Below are positions 1 to 14,699 of a stretch of DNA of 64,000 bases, one piece after another. The notes beneath the pieces are model-generated. The model did not search any database, was not told where the DNA came from, and was given only the letters and a program-made list of their open reading frames with translations. The DNA is from Ilex aquifolium (taxonomy: Eukaryota > Streptophyta > Magnoliopsida > Aquifoliales > Aquifoliaceae): assembly GCA_951799425.1 (NCBI GenBank), contig OX637402.1, forward strand, positions 29,170,492 through 29,234,491, read 5' to 3'. The translations under genes were made by a program, and so were the position numbers. The number at the start of each line of letters is the position of its first letter. The stretch's first letter is position 1.

Positions 1-926
1 CATTCAAAAGAATAAAAACCACAGACATCAAACTATTTAAGCCCACTTATTGTTCCAAGGAGTATTAGCAAAAGGTGCTTATTTGATTCTAATAAAGCAG
101 ATGAGATGGGCAGGATTAACAGGTGAATTACACCTATCTCTCCACAAATCAAGAAGTCAACAAAAGTCCACTATTTATGCATTAGCCTATTATAAGGATC
201 AAAATTTCTTATAAATGTATTGTTTCGATCACCAAGGAAATGCGCTTTGGAAACATTTCAAAAATAGAACGGAAATGGAGAAAATCTCAAAACACCTCGA
301 AATATAAGAATTTTAATATCCAATCACCGATTCAGTTTCCATAGAACTGGAAACGTTTTGTCGGCCATTTCGAAGCAAAATTTTAATCCTTCGCCAATGA
401 TACACACCTAGGTACTTCAGACATAGGTCAGCAGTGACAAAACTATCACAATTCTTCTTGTTTTTTTGTTTTGTTTTATCACCTCTATCATACCCAAAGC
501 AAATCCACCTGTCCTCGGTTGCATTCCAAATACACCTGTCATATTAGAAAAATGATCTCACCACAAAAAGTTCCCTCCTTTTTCTAAATTAGAACTGAAT
601 TTTGGTCACATCTGAAATTCGCCACGGCATTCAAAAAATGATACTAGGGGTGAGATGAATCACAATGATATCCCTTTTTTCTAGATATATTTTGGTGATA
701 TATCCGGGAGTACAACAATTTTTAACTAATAGATCAAGCGCAGTCCTCAAAAGGAACTTAAACTAATATGTCCAGGAGTAAAACGAATTTTTGACTAATT
801 GCATCTGTGTTTGAGAAGAATAAATAAGATGAGTGTGCCAAAAAGAGTAAAAATATGCTATTGCAACAGGGCATATAATAACAGACAATAAAGAAATACT
901 AATGAATGGATTGCTAATTTGCATAC
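1..926 (-). other. intron of the UPL gene, no coding sequence seen
   Basis: This stretch follows the donor GTATGC at 926-921 and must be intron, because the next conserved UPL block (SDNAY...) is not found in any frame. It is AT-rich and holds no recognisable repeat. Confidence 0.6.
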
Positions 927-3900
927 CCTTCTCGTGCAAGTAGTGAGCATATAAGTCGAAGTTCAGCCTGTGGTAGGTTAAGAAGAACAGCTCGAGTGTC
1001 GCACTCTTTATTTACATCAGAGAACGATGGTTTGGAGGTGTCATCGGCCTTAGACGATGTTGCGTCAGAATAAGAGGACATGCCACCAGAGCCAGTATTT
1101 ATCTCAGCATTGGATGTGGACAACTGAAGACCAGATGAGTGTTCAGCTGCAGATGCCTTAGGCTCATCAGATGAACTTGGTTTGACTTCAGCATTATCGA
1201 TAATGACGTCTAACAAATTCAGCAGCTGAGACAGTAATCAAATCGGATTGGAACCAGTTAGCATGTTGGAGTTAATTAACAGCATAATACAATTCTGTGG
1301 AACCTCTTACCTGTTCAAGATGGGCTATACTTCTTAAATAAAGAGGTTGATGCAAGAGACTCAAAAGCAATGCAATAGACGTGTATCCTTCATGATGCTT
1401 GTTTTTTCCAATATCATCCTCTTCAATCATTACAGCCTTGCCCCGTCTCTGATCAGAATTCTCCGACTCTTGGGGAGCCAGCATTGGCAGGCTAAATTCA
1501 AGTAAAATCTTCGCCACAAAAGAATGATTTCGTGCCAAGTATGTGAGAGTTTCCAGAACACGCCGAGACACCAAAGGAGGAACACCTATGAATAGAAATG
1601 ATACATAAAGCTGGTATAGCTACTTTTTTCTCTGAATATAATCTCACAATTTGTGCACAAATTTTGTGTTTTGTGTCTTAGCACATTATGGAACTTCATA
1701 AGAGCACAGGGACTAGCATCCATCAGTCCAATCTCTAATGTTTTGAGTGGGTGTCTAAACACAAGCCCTTCAAATAACCGACGTAGGACAAAGCTATGAT
1801 TAAAAGGTGGTTTTCCTCAAGTGGAAAAAGTACCTCAATGCAGGTGTCTCCTCTCTCCAACTCTCCATGAATTATAGCCCAGGACTATGGTATGAACAGG
1901 AAATTGACAATTTGCATTCATAACTTAAACAGATAAATATATATATATATATATATATATAAAGGAGAGTAGTCTTAGTAAGACCCTCATTCTATGACAT
2001 TTGGTTGTGTGTGGCAACAATGTCTCCCAAAGGCGAAGAAATGACAAACCAATAATATATATGATTAATACAAGCACAAGCCAACAACTAGCCTGGCAAG
2101 TAACAGCTTCAGGTCCAGAAGCAAATGGGTCCTTGTAATGAATTCAACAATTACAAATAGAGTGAAGCGCCTGTTTTTAGACTATTTTAAGCAAAGTAAA
2201 GTTGATGGTGGACTAGTGAAAAAGGCCAGAGAACTACACATAAGCACCCAAAAACTAATGGTACTTTCAATTGTCTTCTGTATGCCACGTACACCAGTTG
2301 TGTCGCGTCAACGCAATAATGAGTTTAAATAATCTATTTTTAATTTACTGAAGGAGGGACCCGGCAGATCCTATCTCCTAGTGTGCGCCTTCTAGCATAA
2401 GTCACATGTCACAGGTGCTGTGTAACTCGGGTCGGGATCCAACTTAATCCCAGGCTGTTCCAGGGCTATATTCATAAGAATAAAACACACTAAAAAAACT
2501 CAGATGCATTTTAAGCCAAACCCAGAGCACAAGTCTACAAATACTTGAGGCTTAGCATTTCTCACCACCAGGAAACTACTAAAATGTTTCACCACCCGAA
2601 GAAAAAGTTTCAATTTCTACATACAGCTATAGAATAATGAGTGGAAGAAAAAATTGCAAGTAGTTGTCAATGGCATATCACGGCCAGGGTTCAAGTCTCC
2701 ACTTACACTAAAAAAAACCTCGGTCTTTACTCAATAACAATAGGAAAACAACACTTGCCACCAAATAACGAGATCTGAAAAGAGGCCTTACCATCAAAAA
2801 ATTGAGGGCGAGAATACATCACATGACTTTGGCAAGCATACAGCCTATATGAAGGCTCAGAAGCATTCAAATGATTGGAAGGCTTTCTCATATCAAGCAT
2901 CAACAAGTCCATCAAAATTTTCACCAGAGCAGTTCTGGTTTCAATATGAGCACAAAGATTCAAGAGAAGCCTCTGCAGCTGACCCTTATAAAGTGGCTAC
3001 AAAATAATATAAATCAATATAGGGATCACAAGGTTGAACACATATGAAATTTAAATAAATCGTACCAAGTGAATACCTGAACTACTCGAAGCAACCGAAT
3101 CATTGCTTTTAGATCTTCTGTGTTGACTAAAGGAACCCCTTCAGCTTCAATTGGCTTACTTCCGATGGATCTACGGCCAGTAATTCCACTAGCTTGGTCC
3201 ACACCTTCACCTCGCCTAGAAGACTCACCCCTACGGTTTCGGGGGTACATACCAAAGAGTGTTCGATTATAACGACGAGCAAACCGTTCACGTAACATAT
3301 TTGCCTCCGCAACAAGGGCAGGCGTGAGATTTGCAAGAATAGCATCAGAGGATGTCAAAAGAACCTGAGGAAAATGTTACAAACCCACAGGAAAGGCACA
3401 TGAGATTCCCAAAATAGCTTTTTAGGATGTCAAAAGAACCCGAAGAGGGTGAGACTCGGAATAATAGCGTCACAAGATGTCAAAAGAAAATGGAGTTGTA
3501 AAAAACCCCGAAAGAAAGAAAACTGTCATGCAGAGCAGATGGAGTTCAATATTACAAGTCTCACTATCACATAACGTACCTCTTCTCGTAATTCTGAAGG
3601 AAATGTAGCAATTATTGAGACAGTGTCCATTTCAACAGGTTGACCCTCAAGTTCCTGTGACTGATGCAGCCTTTGTGCCCTTTGTTGTGCTAAAACTTCT
3701 TCCCGGATGTCTGTGGGAAGTGCTGCAAGAAACTCGGGATCGATATCTGCAGTATTTGGGGGTTCAGCATTTGAAGGCTGTTCCGCTTGACCATGTTGAG
3801 CCGAAAGAACCTCGGCACGCAACTCCTCAGGAAGTGCATCAAGAAATGCAGGGTCAATCGGCCCAGGATCTTCGCCACCATTGTGCTGATGCTCTTCAAC

Positions 3901-6900
3901 TGGACCACCCTGCTCTGCTTCTTGACTAGGACTTTCTGCAACTTCCATAACACTGTGAAGGGATGCATCTCTACCACCAACTGGTGTTGTATTATTCACA
4001 AATGTCGCATTTGTTCTTCTTAGACGAGTATCAGCAGAACCTTGCCTGTCCCCACCATCATCATGACCATCAGCACTTCCAATTTCAACATCCAGACTCC
4101 GAAGGCTCTCCCCTAAAGTTGCCCCACTTCCACTACTTCCTTGGCTCACTGCTTCAACATCCCGCACAACAGAGTCATTGTGCTCAAACTGCATCTCAAC
4201 AGATTGAGCCTGTGCAGCCGATGCATCTGTTCCATGTACAGATTGGCTTGCCAGAGGTCTGATATCAGCTCTGCCAGAGCTATCCAGTCCTGCAGAAGAG
4301 GTAGGAGGTACATAACTGCCTCCACTGTTCCCATTGTTTTCGGCAGGGGCTTCAGGCATCGTCTCGGCTGATTCATGGAACTGATTGACCTCAACTTTAC
4401 TCTGAGATTCCACCATTGTGTTCGGGTCAGAGGGTTTCTCAGGGGTTGGTCGCCTCAAATGGGAAACAAGCAAATCTTCAAGTCCTTGCGGAATCGCAGA
4501 TGCATTTGATCCACCACTTTGCGGGTTATTGTCAGCCCACAAGCTGGATCGGTGCCCATGACGGCCATTCCTCAGTGACCGGAAAATTGAATCCAACCGT
4601 GATGAGGCATTTTCCAAGCTCCTATCAGAGAAAACATCACGAGAATTCTCTGGAAAAAGAAAGGGAAGGGATAGCTATGTCAAAACCATTATAAGAACTT
4701 TTAGTTACAAATAATAATTCGGAAAGGATAACCCAAAAATGCGGGTCAAGCTATCAGAAGTTAGAAGAAAAGTTCACAGTAGAGTTAGGGAAAGAACAAT
4801 CTCCAAGGCACAGATACCTGATTGTCTGGGAGGAACTGTTCGTAGTGAGGAAGAAGGTTCCACTAAAAGAGGATGCTGTGAGGGGACAGCATTGTCACTG
4901 CCTCTGCCCAGAAGATTGTAGATTGATGTAGTACGCCCTTGGCGTCTGGAGCCAAAAACTTCGACAGGCATCACATGGAGAGTGTCACTGGAAAATCTAT
5001 GATCTCTACCAAGTACCTCAATATGGTCAAGCACATTTATCCCGTTCATTCCCTCCCCAAGCCTAAGTATAACTCCATCCTCCTCATCCTCATCATCCTC
5101 ATCCTCTTCCTCCATCACCTCCTCATCAAACTCTTCATCAATTTCATGGTCATCTTGGTCCGTGTCTGGATGCGCTAGGTGATGGACTTCGTCTTCTTCC
5201 AGATCATTGTGCTCCTCATCATCATCATCCCCATCTTCATCTTCATCTTCATCTCCTTCATCTCCTTCATCCCCTGACATATCATCATCGTCTTCATCAA
5301 GATTCTCTTGTATATCGGGCTGGATTTCGAATCTTATCCCTACAGTGTCAAGGCCATTTTCAAGACCCCTGGTGTCCTCAGATGTTTCATGCATGTAATC
5401 ATCTTCACTAGGAGGAGCAAAACTTCCATCAATATCTTGGTCATGTTCCATATCATCAGTGACAGCTTCGGATCCACCATAATTCTGGACACTACCAAAA
5501 GACTCGATGTGCTCAGTTGGCATCGAATTCAGATTAGATTGAGGTGTAGTTTCCATGGACTGCAATATATTACCACTATTATCCGTTACTCCAGGTTGAC
5601 TATGATCGGGAGGTTTAGACGAATTCTCACCCCTCCCAGTATTAGACTCGGCGGCATGGACATGTTCCTTGGTCACCAACTCCAGAACCTTTACAAGTCC
5701 TGTAACAACCTTTGGTGAATCGGCATGATCCAGGTCCAACACACGAAGAGTTCGAGTCAATGATTGAACCAGACCAATGTCTATGAAAGTAACAGAAGCC
5801 TCTGCTGATATATTTGAACCTGTAGGCGAGCGAGCAGTCATAACATCATTGAGCAGATCAATAAAAGCCTGGATATCACTTCCTGGAGGCCTAAAGCCTT
5901 CAGAAGAATCAGCAAAGTCATTCAAAATATAACTGATCTCTGCAAAGACTCTCCTCCTTGCCTCAGTGGAGCGAACACAAGTCGCCACCAAAAACTGGCC
6001 AGCCCTGCTTGCCAATTTATGCCTCCAGTCAATATCTGTTTTCTTGTCCTTTCTAGAATTCCTCGAATATGGAAGAAATTTATGAAGAATATGGTGAAAT
6101 ATACCACTAGAGCAGTAACCTGAAGGACCACGTTGTGGAGTACCCTTGCAACTGCTAACTTCAACATCTCTCCGGAGTAGAACATGAACAGATGAAGCAT
6201 ACATCAAGATAATCTCAGTCAAGAGCTTCAAAATAAACACAATCTTTGCCAATGATGCAGAAGACTCCTGGTTATTGACTTCATTCTCTTCAGATACAGA
6301 GGCAACAGCTTTTCCTTTCCCCTTGGAAAGAGAAACATCAATGTCCATATCTGTTGATGAGCCATCCCTTGTCACGGTGTCATCTTTCAATGGAGGTAGA
6401 AAAGTTACAACTGAATCCAAAAGAAGCTCAATTACATTTATGAAACTCTGAGGAGGTTTTCGATGAACTTTCACACTCTTGGAATTTGTGTCTATATGTT
6501 TAGCATGCCCATTTGCAGGAGCCAATGAGCTCATACTACCCAAACCATCCTTCCCATCATTAGCCTGTTGCTTATCTTTCTCCTTCTCTTTTTCTTTGCA
6601 TTTGTCCTTGTCGCGATCTTTCAGCAAAACAATGTATGGCCTTTCACCCACCACCTCAACTTGGCACACAGATTGAGCAGCCTGCATGAAAATCACCGGA
6701 TCCCGTGAAACGACAGAAGTTAAATTCGAGAGAAAATTCCGGGGTGTAAGTCGTCCGTTGGTCTGCCGATTAGCAGCAGTCACAACACTGTGCCGAATCT
6801 CAGATTCCATTGCTTGCTGGAGAGTCTGGTGATCTTCGAGGATATGACGAATTATGGTAGCAGCAACATTGTCAAACCCAACAAACAAGCTACTCGTTGG

Positions 6901-9900
6901 CAAGGAAAGCAGCAAAGGCAAGCCCCCTGCTTCAAGAAAACTAAGAGCAACGGAATGAGTTCTCGTAAGAGCCGAACATAGCTGCAGAACAGCATGCATC
7001 GCTTCAGACGGAAGCTGGTTCCTGATGCAACCACAAGCAATCTCAACAAGTCTCTTCTGCTCCTGTATATCTATATGTTTTAAAGAGAATCCCAAAGTTG
7101 ACTGCAACTTGTTTTGCCTATCCTCATCAATTATGATAGATGGCTGGCTACCAACATCATCCTTCTTCAACAACTCTGAGATATCAGCATTTAATTTTTG
7201 ATCCACTTGAGCAAGCCGATCAAGAGCAACAAAAGCTGCTGTGACCCATTTTGGAACTTGAGATGTCTCCCTGCCACATGAACCAGAACTCCAGCTTGAA
7301 AGAAGATCTGAAGCAACTTTAACCAAGCCACTTTTTGAAGCAACTTCTCTTGCCGCAGCATCTTCATTAAGAATTAAAGCAAGAACATGAAAAAGAGCAG
7401 ATAGCATGTTACTGTTTCCACCTTCAGTAATGTTATCACAAAGCTTCACTTGCTCTATAATAAATGAAATAACACTGGCCCTGTGTTGACCATCATTCTG
7501 GGAGCATATCATTACAAGAAGATCCCGAACTGGAAAAGCTAGAGAGTCCTTCATTTGCAGAAGTTTCCTACATGTTGACAATAAATCGTCAACAGGGGGG
7601 AGTTGGATAATTTCTTCTTCAATATGCTGACTAGTCTCATTTGCAGCATCTTCCTTTGTATCTGTTACTGAATTCCCAAGGGACATCGCAAGTGCACGAG
7701 CAAGTTCATCGTCTTCTTGGATTTCCTCAGGATGTGAGAACAACCATTCCATTGCCAGCTCCACACTATTTGATCCAACCTGCCTCAAAGCCTCTTCTGC
7801 TCGGGACCTAGAAAATCCCATCTCCACAATTGTTGAAATAGTTGATTCATTAGGCGGAGGACCAGATGCACGAGCCCCAGTGGTATTGACGTCTTTCAAT
7901 TCAACCCCAGAATAAATGTGCCGAAGGATGGAAACAACCGATGCAATGAATTCATAATTGCAATCTGTAAATTGCGGGCGAGTCCAAACAGGAAGCACTA
8001 CCTTCAGTACCATGGACTGGAGGACCCTCACAAATGTCTCTGCATCTCGTGGAAATGGAATATCTCCACTCACTAGAGGCTGAGCGAGCAAGTGTTTTGT
8101 AAAAGGAGATAGAACAAAGGATGAAGTCACCAGGTGGTCCATGAGTTTACCATAGCTAGCCAAGGGACCATATATCCACGAATGATCTGTCTCTTCTACT
8201 TCATCCTGCTTTAAAGTCCCTTCATCGGTGTCCATAGGAGAAGCAGGAGCCCTGTTAATAGCAAAAAGCAACTGACTGGTAGCTTCAAAGGTGGTCAATA
8301 TTGATTGAACGCCACCACGTGCATACAAACAATTCAACAAAACTGGATTACACGAGTCCGGCTTGTCCAGTAGAACGCCATCTATGAAATCAATAACCTT
8401 GCCAAAGTATCGACACTTAGTTGAAACAGACACCTCTAATCCAGACTGATTGACAGGACCTCCAAAATTCATATGGTCTAATGCAATGGAGGCAAAGGTA
8501 GAAGCCACAGATTTTGCAGAAGGGGACACGTTCAACAAATCATCTCGTCGACGAGATGGAAGCACCATTACCTTCCCCAACTCTTGAAACAAATGGGTAA
8601 TATCAAGTGACAATGATCTCACCATATCACAACACGAAGAATAATATGATCTCTGCTTGTCATCTTCCTTTCTACCACTGGCCACAGCATCATCAGAAGT
8701 ACCAGGCTGATGTGGTTGATGAGTGGCTCCAAGCTGCATGTTTGAAGGACCATCAACAGTTTGTCGTTGAAGACCAGAAGCACGAGTGAGATCACGGTAT
8801 AGGTTTATGAGGTCAAAAAACTGGGATTCAAAACTCCATCCTGACATCCTTCTTCTAAGTAAAGGATCGAGAAACTGCCTGAAAGAGTTGAATCTTAGCT
8901 CTTCAGCTTCACTAGTATTCAATTCTGACTGTTGTGACTCATCACCCAAACCGGCACCATCATCCTCTGTCTCAAGCTTTGCATCTTCCTGTAGAGCAAT
9001 CTGCCATAGAACTTCACGATGAACACGTCCAATGTCTTCCAGAACATCCTTGCTACCATTTCCAAATTCTGTAAGCAATGCAGCTATCCAACGATTGTCT
9101 TTTGAGGCAGCAAGAAACAGAAGGAACTCAACAAGAAAAAGTGAAGAAAAGATTTCACTATCTGGAATCATCTTCGGGTCCAGCAGAAATGATCCTGAAG
9201 CCACACTGAATCCCGTCAAAGCTTTTTTCAGATGATCTCTGAGAGAAGAACAGAAGGCGCGTGCTAAAGGAGCAGAGTGATGTTGAGCAAAGCCCTTAAA
9301 GACCATGGTGCTATGTAAAGCTATGGACATCCCTTCCGATGATTGTGAAATGCTGGGCCGTAATATAAGTTTCAGTAAAGATTCAATTCCTGACCTCTCC
9401 ACAAATAATCGACATGTTTCAGAATTTTCTGTTGACCTATGAACAAGTACCATCACATGAAAGATGGAAAGTTGGATAAACTGCTCATCGCTCATGCTAT
9501 CTGCAGTTGACTCTGTCGCGCCAACCACACAGCAAGGGCCCACATTTTCCTTATCCTCGGAATCCATTTCCATGGCAGTACTCCCATTGACTTTTCCCAA
9601 TGAACCTGTACACTTATTGTCTTCTATAGAAGCAAGTCTGTTCACAATTTCAATGATAATATCAACACCAATACTTCTCAATGAAGATACATGCCGCAAA
9701 AGCTCTTCCACAGCATTTGCCAAAGGAACAATACCGTCATTCATTGCCACTACATATTTCTTGTCAGTGAAAACCTCGAGAAGGAACCGTAATGCTGAAG
9801 TTTCTCTCACAGCCTCCAAGCCTTTGGCATTAAGACAGATGGCCCCGAGACCATTAGGAACGCATGTAAGAGCCTTCGAAGAAGGAAGTATTCCAGCTAC

Positions 9901-12900
9901 AACTGATGATAGAAAAGCATCAGGAAGACCCAACTCATGCAAAGCAGGAAAACATGTAGGGTCTTTGTGAATCATTTCACTCATAACAGTCACAGCTGAG
10001 GAATAAATATCACCTCCAAATTTATCCACATTTCTAAATATCTGTGATAGAGTGGCAGGTAAGGAAACATCATGGGAGTTCTGGGATCTTGTAGAGTTGG
10101 CAGGGGCATAAGTAGCAGAACCGAGAGCCTTTAGTAAAATCCTGATAAGCCTTTTTTGTGAATACGAGCGATCATCATTATATCTTGAGCATTCACCAAC
10201 ACTCATTGAATTATAATCTGCTCCAGCAGAATCAATCAATCTGTGTACTTCGATCTGCAATCTATGTGCCAAGAGCTCTACCCCACCCAAATCTTTGAAA
10301 AGGGTAACTGCTGAATTGCTATAGTCCATAAGCTTTTGTAGTGTCTTCATGGCTAAACAAACAAGATGCATATGTGTGGGGTCAGTGTCCTCCAAAAGAG
10401 GTAAAAATGTGGGTACCATTCCTGAGCCCCGAATAACACTCCCAGAACTTGAAGAAGATATGACATGAAGCAGGTAAAAGTGTAGAAGTGCTTCAACAAA
10501 GGCAACAGATGAAGGATCACTGGAGTTATTTAGGGACAAAATCGCTCTCTGCAGCACATTAAGGAGAATCATTCGGTTACCCCCTGCAAAACTGATGCTT
10601 GATCCACTCAAAATGCGTGCCCGCTCATGAGATGATGAATATGCAGCTAACTGAGCTCCCAAGGCATGCATTGCAAGTGTTCTAATGGTTCCAGAAATAG
10701 TTTCCTCGGACCTCACAATCCTGATCAACTCGTTTGTATATTCTGGCTCATTGGCAAAGAAGGAAACAAGTTCTTCATGGGAGTCACTAGATTGAACAAG
10801 CACTATAAATGCAAGTATACAAATCCTGCTGTACAGCCTGCATATTCTGGGAGAACGAAAGGCATGGGCATATCTGATTCTTGTTAGCAATGAGAACCTG
10901 TGCTCAGGAGGTACATTGTACTGCTCCATGCACAGCTTCATGAGTGACAGATCATCCTCCTTTCGTAAATGGAGATCTGGGATGTGTATAACACTCATGC
11001 CAGAAGATACTGCACCATCACTGGATTTTTCACTAGTACTTTGAGAATTGACACCATGCAACTCAAAGTAAAGGGTAGACCCCAATCGGTACTGAGACTT
11101 GTCGCAATCATTTTGTACATCGGATGGAAACAAGGACAACCCTTCCTCTTGAGTTTTTTCATTCCCAATAACACATGAATACAAACCCAAGCCCTCTTCC
11201 TTGCTTCCCCAACCCTGTGCAAGCGAGAGGAGACAGCTATTCACTGAGCCACATCCAACCAGCTTACCACTTGCATGTAATTTCGATGGGTTTATCTTTA
11301 CCAATGCAGAAAGAGTCTCCAAGGTTGCAACAATAATCTCAGGATCTGTTGATGCAAGCAAGAGCTTGAAATGCTGAAGAAACATTAGGCAGTTTAGTGA
11401 AAAATATATTATCAGAGACTTGAGTAAATTAGCACAAAGTGTGCATAAATAACTAATTTCTGAAAAATAAAAATGCAGCATGGTTTCACCTTTAACTACA
11501 ACAAAATAAAATATTTGTGATTCCACCATTTCCAGCATACCTCTAAGCCACTAAATGAACTCTTATTATGGCAGTTCTCTATAATGATTTGCATCACTCG
11601 CAAAATTTGTAGAACTGCTTGCTTCGGAAATGGAATATCATCGTCAATATTATCAATCACGAGAAGGTCTTTCCTAGAAGATAAGAATGTCTTGAAGTAT
11701 GTATCAAAATGCAGAAACAATGGCCTCCAGTGATGAAAATTTCCCTGAAATGAAAGGAAGACATTAGCAAAAGAGCGAGAGTCAAAATAAACAAAAAAAA
11801 ACAAAAAAAAAAACCCTTAAAAGATAACACAAAAGCAAAATGTCACAACCTTGTTGTACTCCCAACGAAATCCAGAAAGAGGTATTGCTATATCCTGTAA
11901 TGGACACTGGATCACCTTGTCGATGAATGCCTTTATTTTTGGAGGCTGCAGAAAAATGCACATTATCCAAAAATCACTTCACAGTGGATAGAAAAAAGGG
12001 TGCACTATAAATCTTTTCATGGGCTGGGCCCACTGGATGATACCAAGACTAGGGGAAAACATGCCCCATCTCTTCAGAAGAAATGAACCCAGGCTACCAG
12101 CACGACATAAAAAACTTTACCGAGATGCGGCATCTACGTATAAATATAACTGTGCCTGTCTAACAAGAGCCATGTGGGCAGCAGTCTCAATAACTTTGGC
12201 TAGGTTGCACGATCATGGGTTCACAATATTTCATAGGGACATCCATCCCAAGTTCCATTGCATTTTGCCTCAGATCAGCAACAGAGGCTAGAAGTCCTTT
12301 CGCTTCAGCCCATGCCAGCAAGTAGGGCAGATATTATGCATCCCTCCCCCCCTTCCCAAGCAAAAGAGTAATTGGAAAATGACATGAAAGGGAGAAATAA
12401 GTAAGATTCTCTTTTCTTGACTTTCCTTCCTATCTTCATGGGAAGTGGATGTGAAGAGAGATAAAATCATAACTGAGTTCTTATACATGAACAAGAGTAC
12501 GTCTGCTGTTTAACATAACAGATTCAAACCAATAGTTTTTTGGTTTGCTATAGTGTAAATAGTTACTGCCCCCATTTCCTACCCCTTGGGCCCCCCAGAA
12601 CGACTTCTATTATAAGACGGATCAACTATATTTAGGTAACAACATACTGTGCAAAACCCCAAAACTTCACACCGGGAGAACAACTTCCAGAGCAATGACC
12701 CCACACAGAGAGAGAGAGAATTAAAGACGACCCCTTTGAAGTTGAGGGGAGTAGCAAACAAAAGAAGGCTTAATTTACAAATAGGGTTGGACAAGTTGAA
12801 TGGCTACCACCGTTACCTAATTGACACTCCTTTTTAGTTTCAACGGTAAACAAATTACTGAGATTTCCAAAAATTATAATTTCATGTTGTGGATGTACAT

Positions 12901-14218
12901 ACCAAACAAATGCAAACACCAGATGGACCCAAACCAATGGCTGCCTAATATGAAGGGGCAACTGGTCTACAGTAACAACCTAATAAGTACTAGACCCAAC
13001 ACACACACACACACACAGGAGGGGGGGTGAAAGGCACACCTAATGAAGTTCAAGAAAGTTTTGGAAACAAAAATAAGGCCCAAGTAACAATAAAAATGGT
13101 TAGTTCGATTAATATGTGTGTGCGTGTGTATTGTGTACACACACACACACACATATATATATAGAGAGAGAGAGAGAATTCTAAATTCCATGACTTCTAA
13201 ATATCATCTTAATTGATGAGATTTACCTTTTCGATGGAGCATAAATAGATGTGAAAACCTCCTATGAATATTCCCTGCAAAGATTAATATTTCCCAGTTT
13301 TTTTAACTCTATATCGATTGTGGTGTTCTGAATTCTTAGTATCAATAGGGATTATATTTCCCTGACTTATTGATCCTGATGTCCAATTCTCATTGAATGT
13401 AAACAGTTTTCATACCCCCATTTCTCATGACATATAAAGGAATTTAGCTTATGACTAAGCTAGATATTTGACAGTAAATTTTTCCGACAATCATAAAATT
13501 GAGTTTTTTAGACCACAGATGTTCATTGGACGCAACTTCATTTCACCCCAAAATAAAGTCATAAAACCATTTAATAACCAGACCAATGAATTAAATTGTC
13601 AAGTGAAATAATGGATACTTCAAATTCCAATGTTAGGGAGCACAAAAAATTAATGAAATTATTCCCAAATATGCCAAAACATTCGAGCATTGAGTACATT
13701 GTGCTTTACAAAATCAAATTAATAACATACCGATCGAGGCTCAAAATTTACAACAGACACACAAACCAAACCAATGCAGATTAGCCAGCACCATCAATCC
13801 AAAATTGCAAATATCTATGCAGCAAAAAATAAAAGAAATCCAAAAAAGCCAAAACATACCAATCAGTATAGCAACCACATTACAATACCAAAAACCACAT
13901 AATCATGGCGACACCCATTTTGCAAAATATATTTTTTAAACAAACAAAGCCTTAAGAAGATCAGAATCAATAGGCCCTGACAGTCACCAACCCAATAATC
14001 CATTACAACAACAATCCTAATAGTGATCGGAAAAAACAAGAAAACTGACCAGCTATACATACATACGCATATGCCCATATATAAAGATGGATAGAGAACG
14101 GGCGACTAACAGAAGGACTTACAGGCTCAGAGTCCAGTCTAACAGAAGGGCCTAGGGTTCCTTCGCTGGATAGAAGTTGCCGCAAACTCGATGGCAAGCT
14201 CGATCTTAGGGTTGCCAT
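927..14218 (-). CDS. UPL1/UPL2-like: HECT E3 ubiquitin ligase, UPL1/UPL2 type (3' end outside window)
   Basis: Giant E3 ligase that loads ubiquitin on a HECT cysteine and passes it to substrates. Nine coding exons with GT-AG borders and matching phases: 14218-14123, 11945-11850, 11744-11541, 11373-4818 (one exon of 6.6 kb), 4649-3580, 3364-3077, 2996-2792, 1585-1311, 1225-927; about 2,930 residues are visible. The protein starts MATLRSSLPSSLRQLLSSEG and continues with the conserved GNFHHWRPLFLHFDTYFKT block. Armadillo-like DUF908/DUF913 regions fill the first 1,200 residues. A UBA domain (VEMGFSRSRAEEALRQ) begins near residue 1306 and a UIM (DELARALAMSLG) near 1355. Long Asp/Glu runs occupy about 2155-2230, and three ubiquitin-binding motifs of the DPxFLxALPxxLRxEVL type lie at about 2582, 2618 and 2653. 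The order and wording match plant UPL1/UPL2. The last donor (phase 2) at 926 leads to exons beyond base 1, so the HECT domain is not in view. No disruption was seen. Confidence 0.95.
3415..3490 (-). repeat. partial duplications of an exon start inside UPL intron 5
   Basis: The start of exon 6 reads GTTCTTTTGACATCC on the minus strand. The intron just upstream holds two more copies of that string (near 3423-3442 and 3445-3490). The longer one carries on into a diverged version of the following exon bases (TGTGACGCTATTATTCC against CTCTGATGCTATTCTTG). Neither copy is preceded by AG, so they should not act as acceptors. Confidence 0.6.
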
Positions 14219-14246
14219 ATCACCCCTACTTTTCTACTTTTATCAA

Positions 14247-14443
14247 CTGTAAAAACAAAGACACTTCAAACGATTGCACCACAAAATCAACATCAGAAGT
14301 TCAGATTGATCATAATTATAGATAAATTCCAATAAAAATAACAAGGGCTTCAATTTAATATATAAAAAAAATAACCAAATCAGAAAGATGTAGATAGAGA
14401 TAGACGTAGATAGGGGTGTAGATGCATAAATAGAGAGAGGTAC
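14247..14443 (-). other. 5'UTR intron of the UPL gene
   Basis: The minus strand shows a donor CCAG|GTACCT at 14443 and an acceptor TTTTTACAG ending at 14247, leaving a short leader exon (14246-14219) before the ATG. The leader exon upstream of the donor is made of CT microsatellite-like runs. Leader introns are common in plant housekeeping genes; this one is predicted from sequence only. Confidence 0.55.
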
Positions 14444-14660
14444 CTGGTTGAGGAGAGAGAGGGAGAGACGACTGGTGCGTGCACATCCAAAGGTTGGAGT
14501 CACTGTACAGAGGAGAGTTGTATATAGAGAGAGAAAGAGAGAGAGAGTGAAAACCCCAGAGCGTAGAGAGAGAAACAGATGGGGAGAGGAGAAACTCGAG
14601 AGAGAGAGAGGGTTCCTTTTGTGTGTGTATTTGGTTTAACCCTCGAAACGGCGACGACGC

Positions 14661-14667
14661 TTTTATA
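14661..14667 (-). promoter_or_regulatory. TATA box of the UPL gene
   Basis: Read on the minus strand the site is TTGTATAAAAGCGTCG. It lies about 440 bp upstream of the ATG and just upstream of a leader rich in CT repeats (14440-14610), so transcription probably starts near 14,635. Confidence 0.6.
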
Positions 14668-14699
14668 CAATTAGCTGACACACAGTCCCTTCCACCGCA

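Noticed and set aside
5207-5398. Plus-strand serine-rich ORF
   Set aside because: Antisense shadow of the Asp/Glu-rich region in the large UPL exon.
12019-12291. Plus-strand ORF of 90 codons inside UPL intron 1
   Set aside because: No recognisable domain, opposite strand in an intron, and no splice or promoter context; it looks like old repeat sequence.
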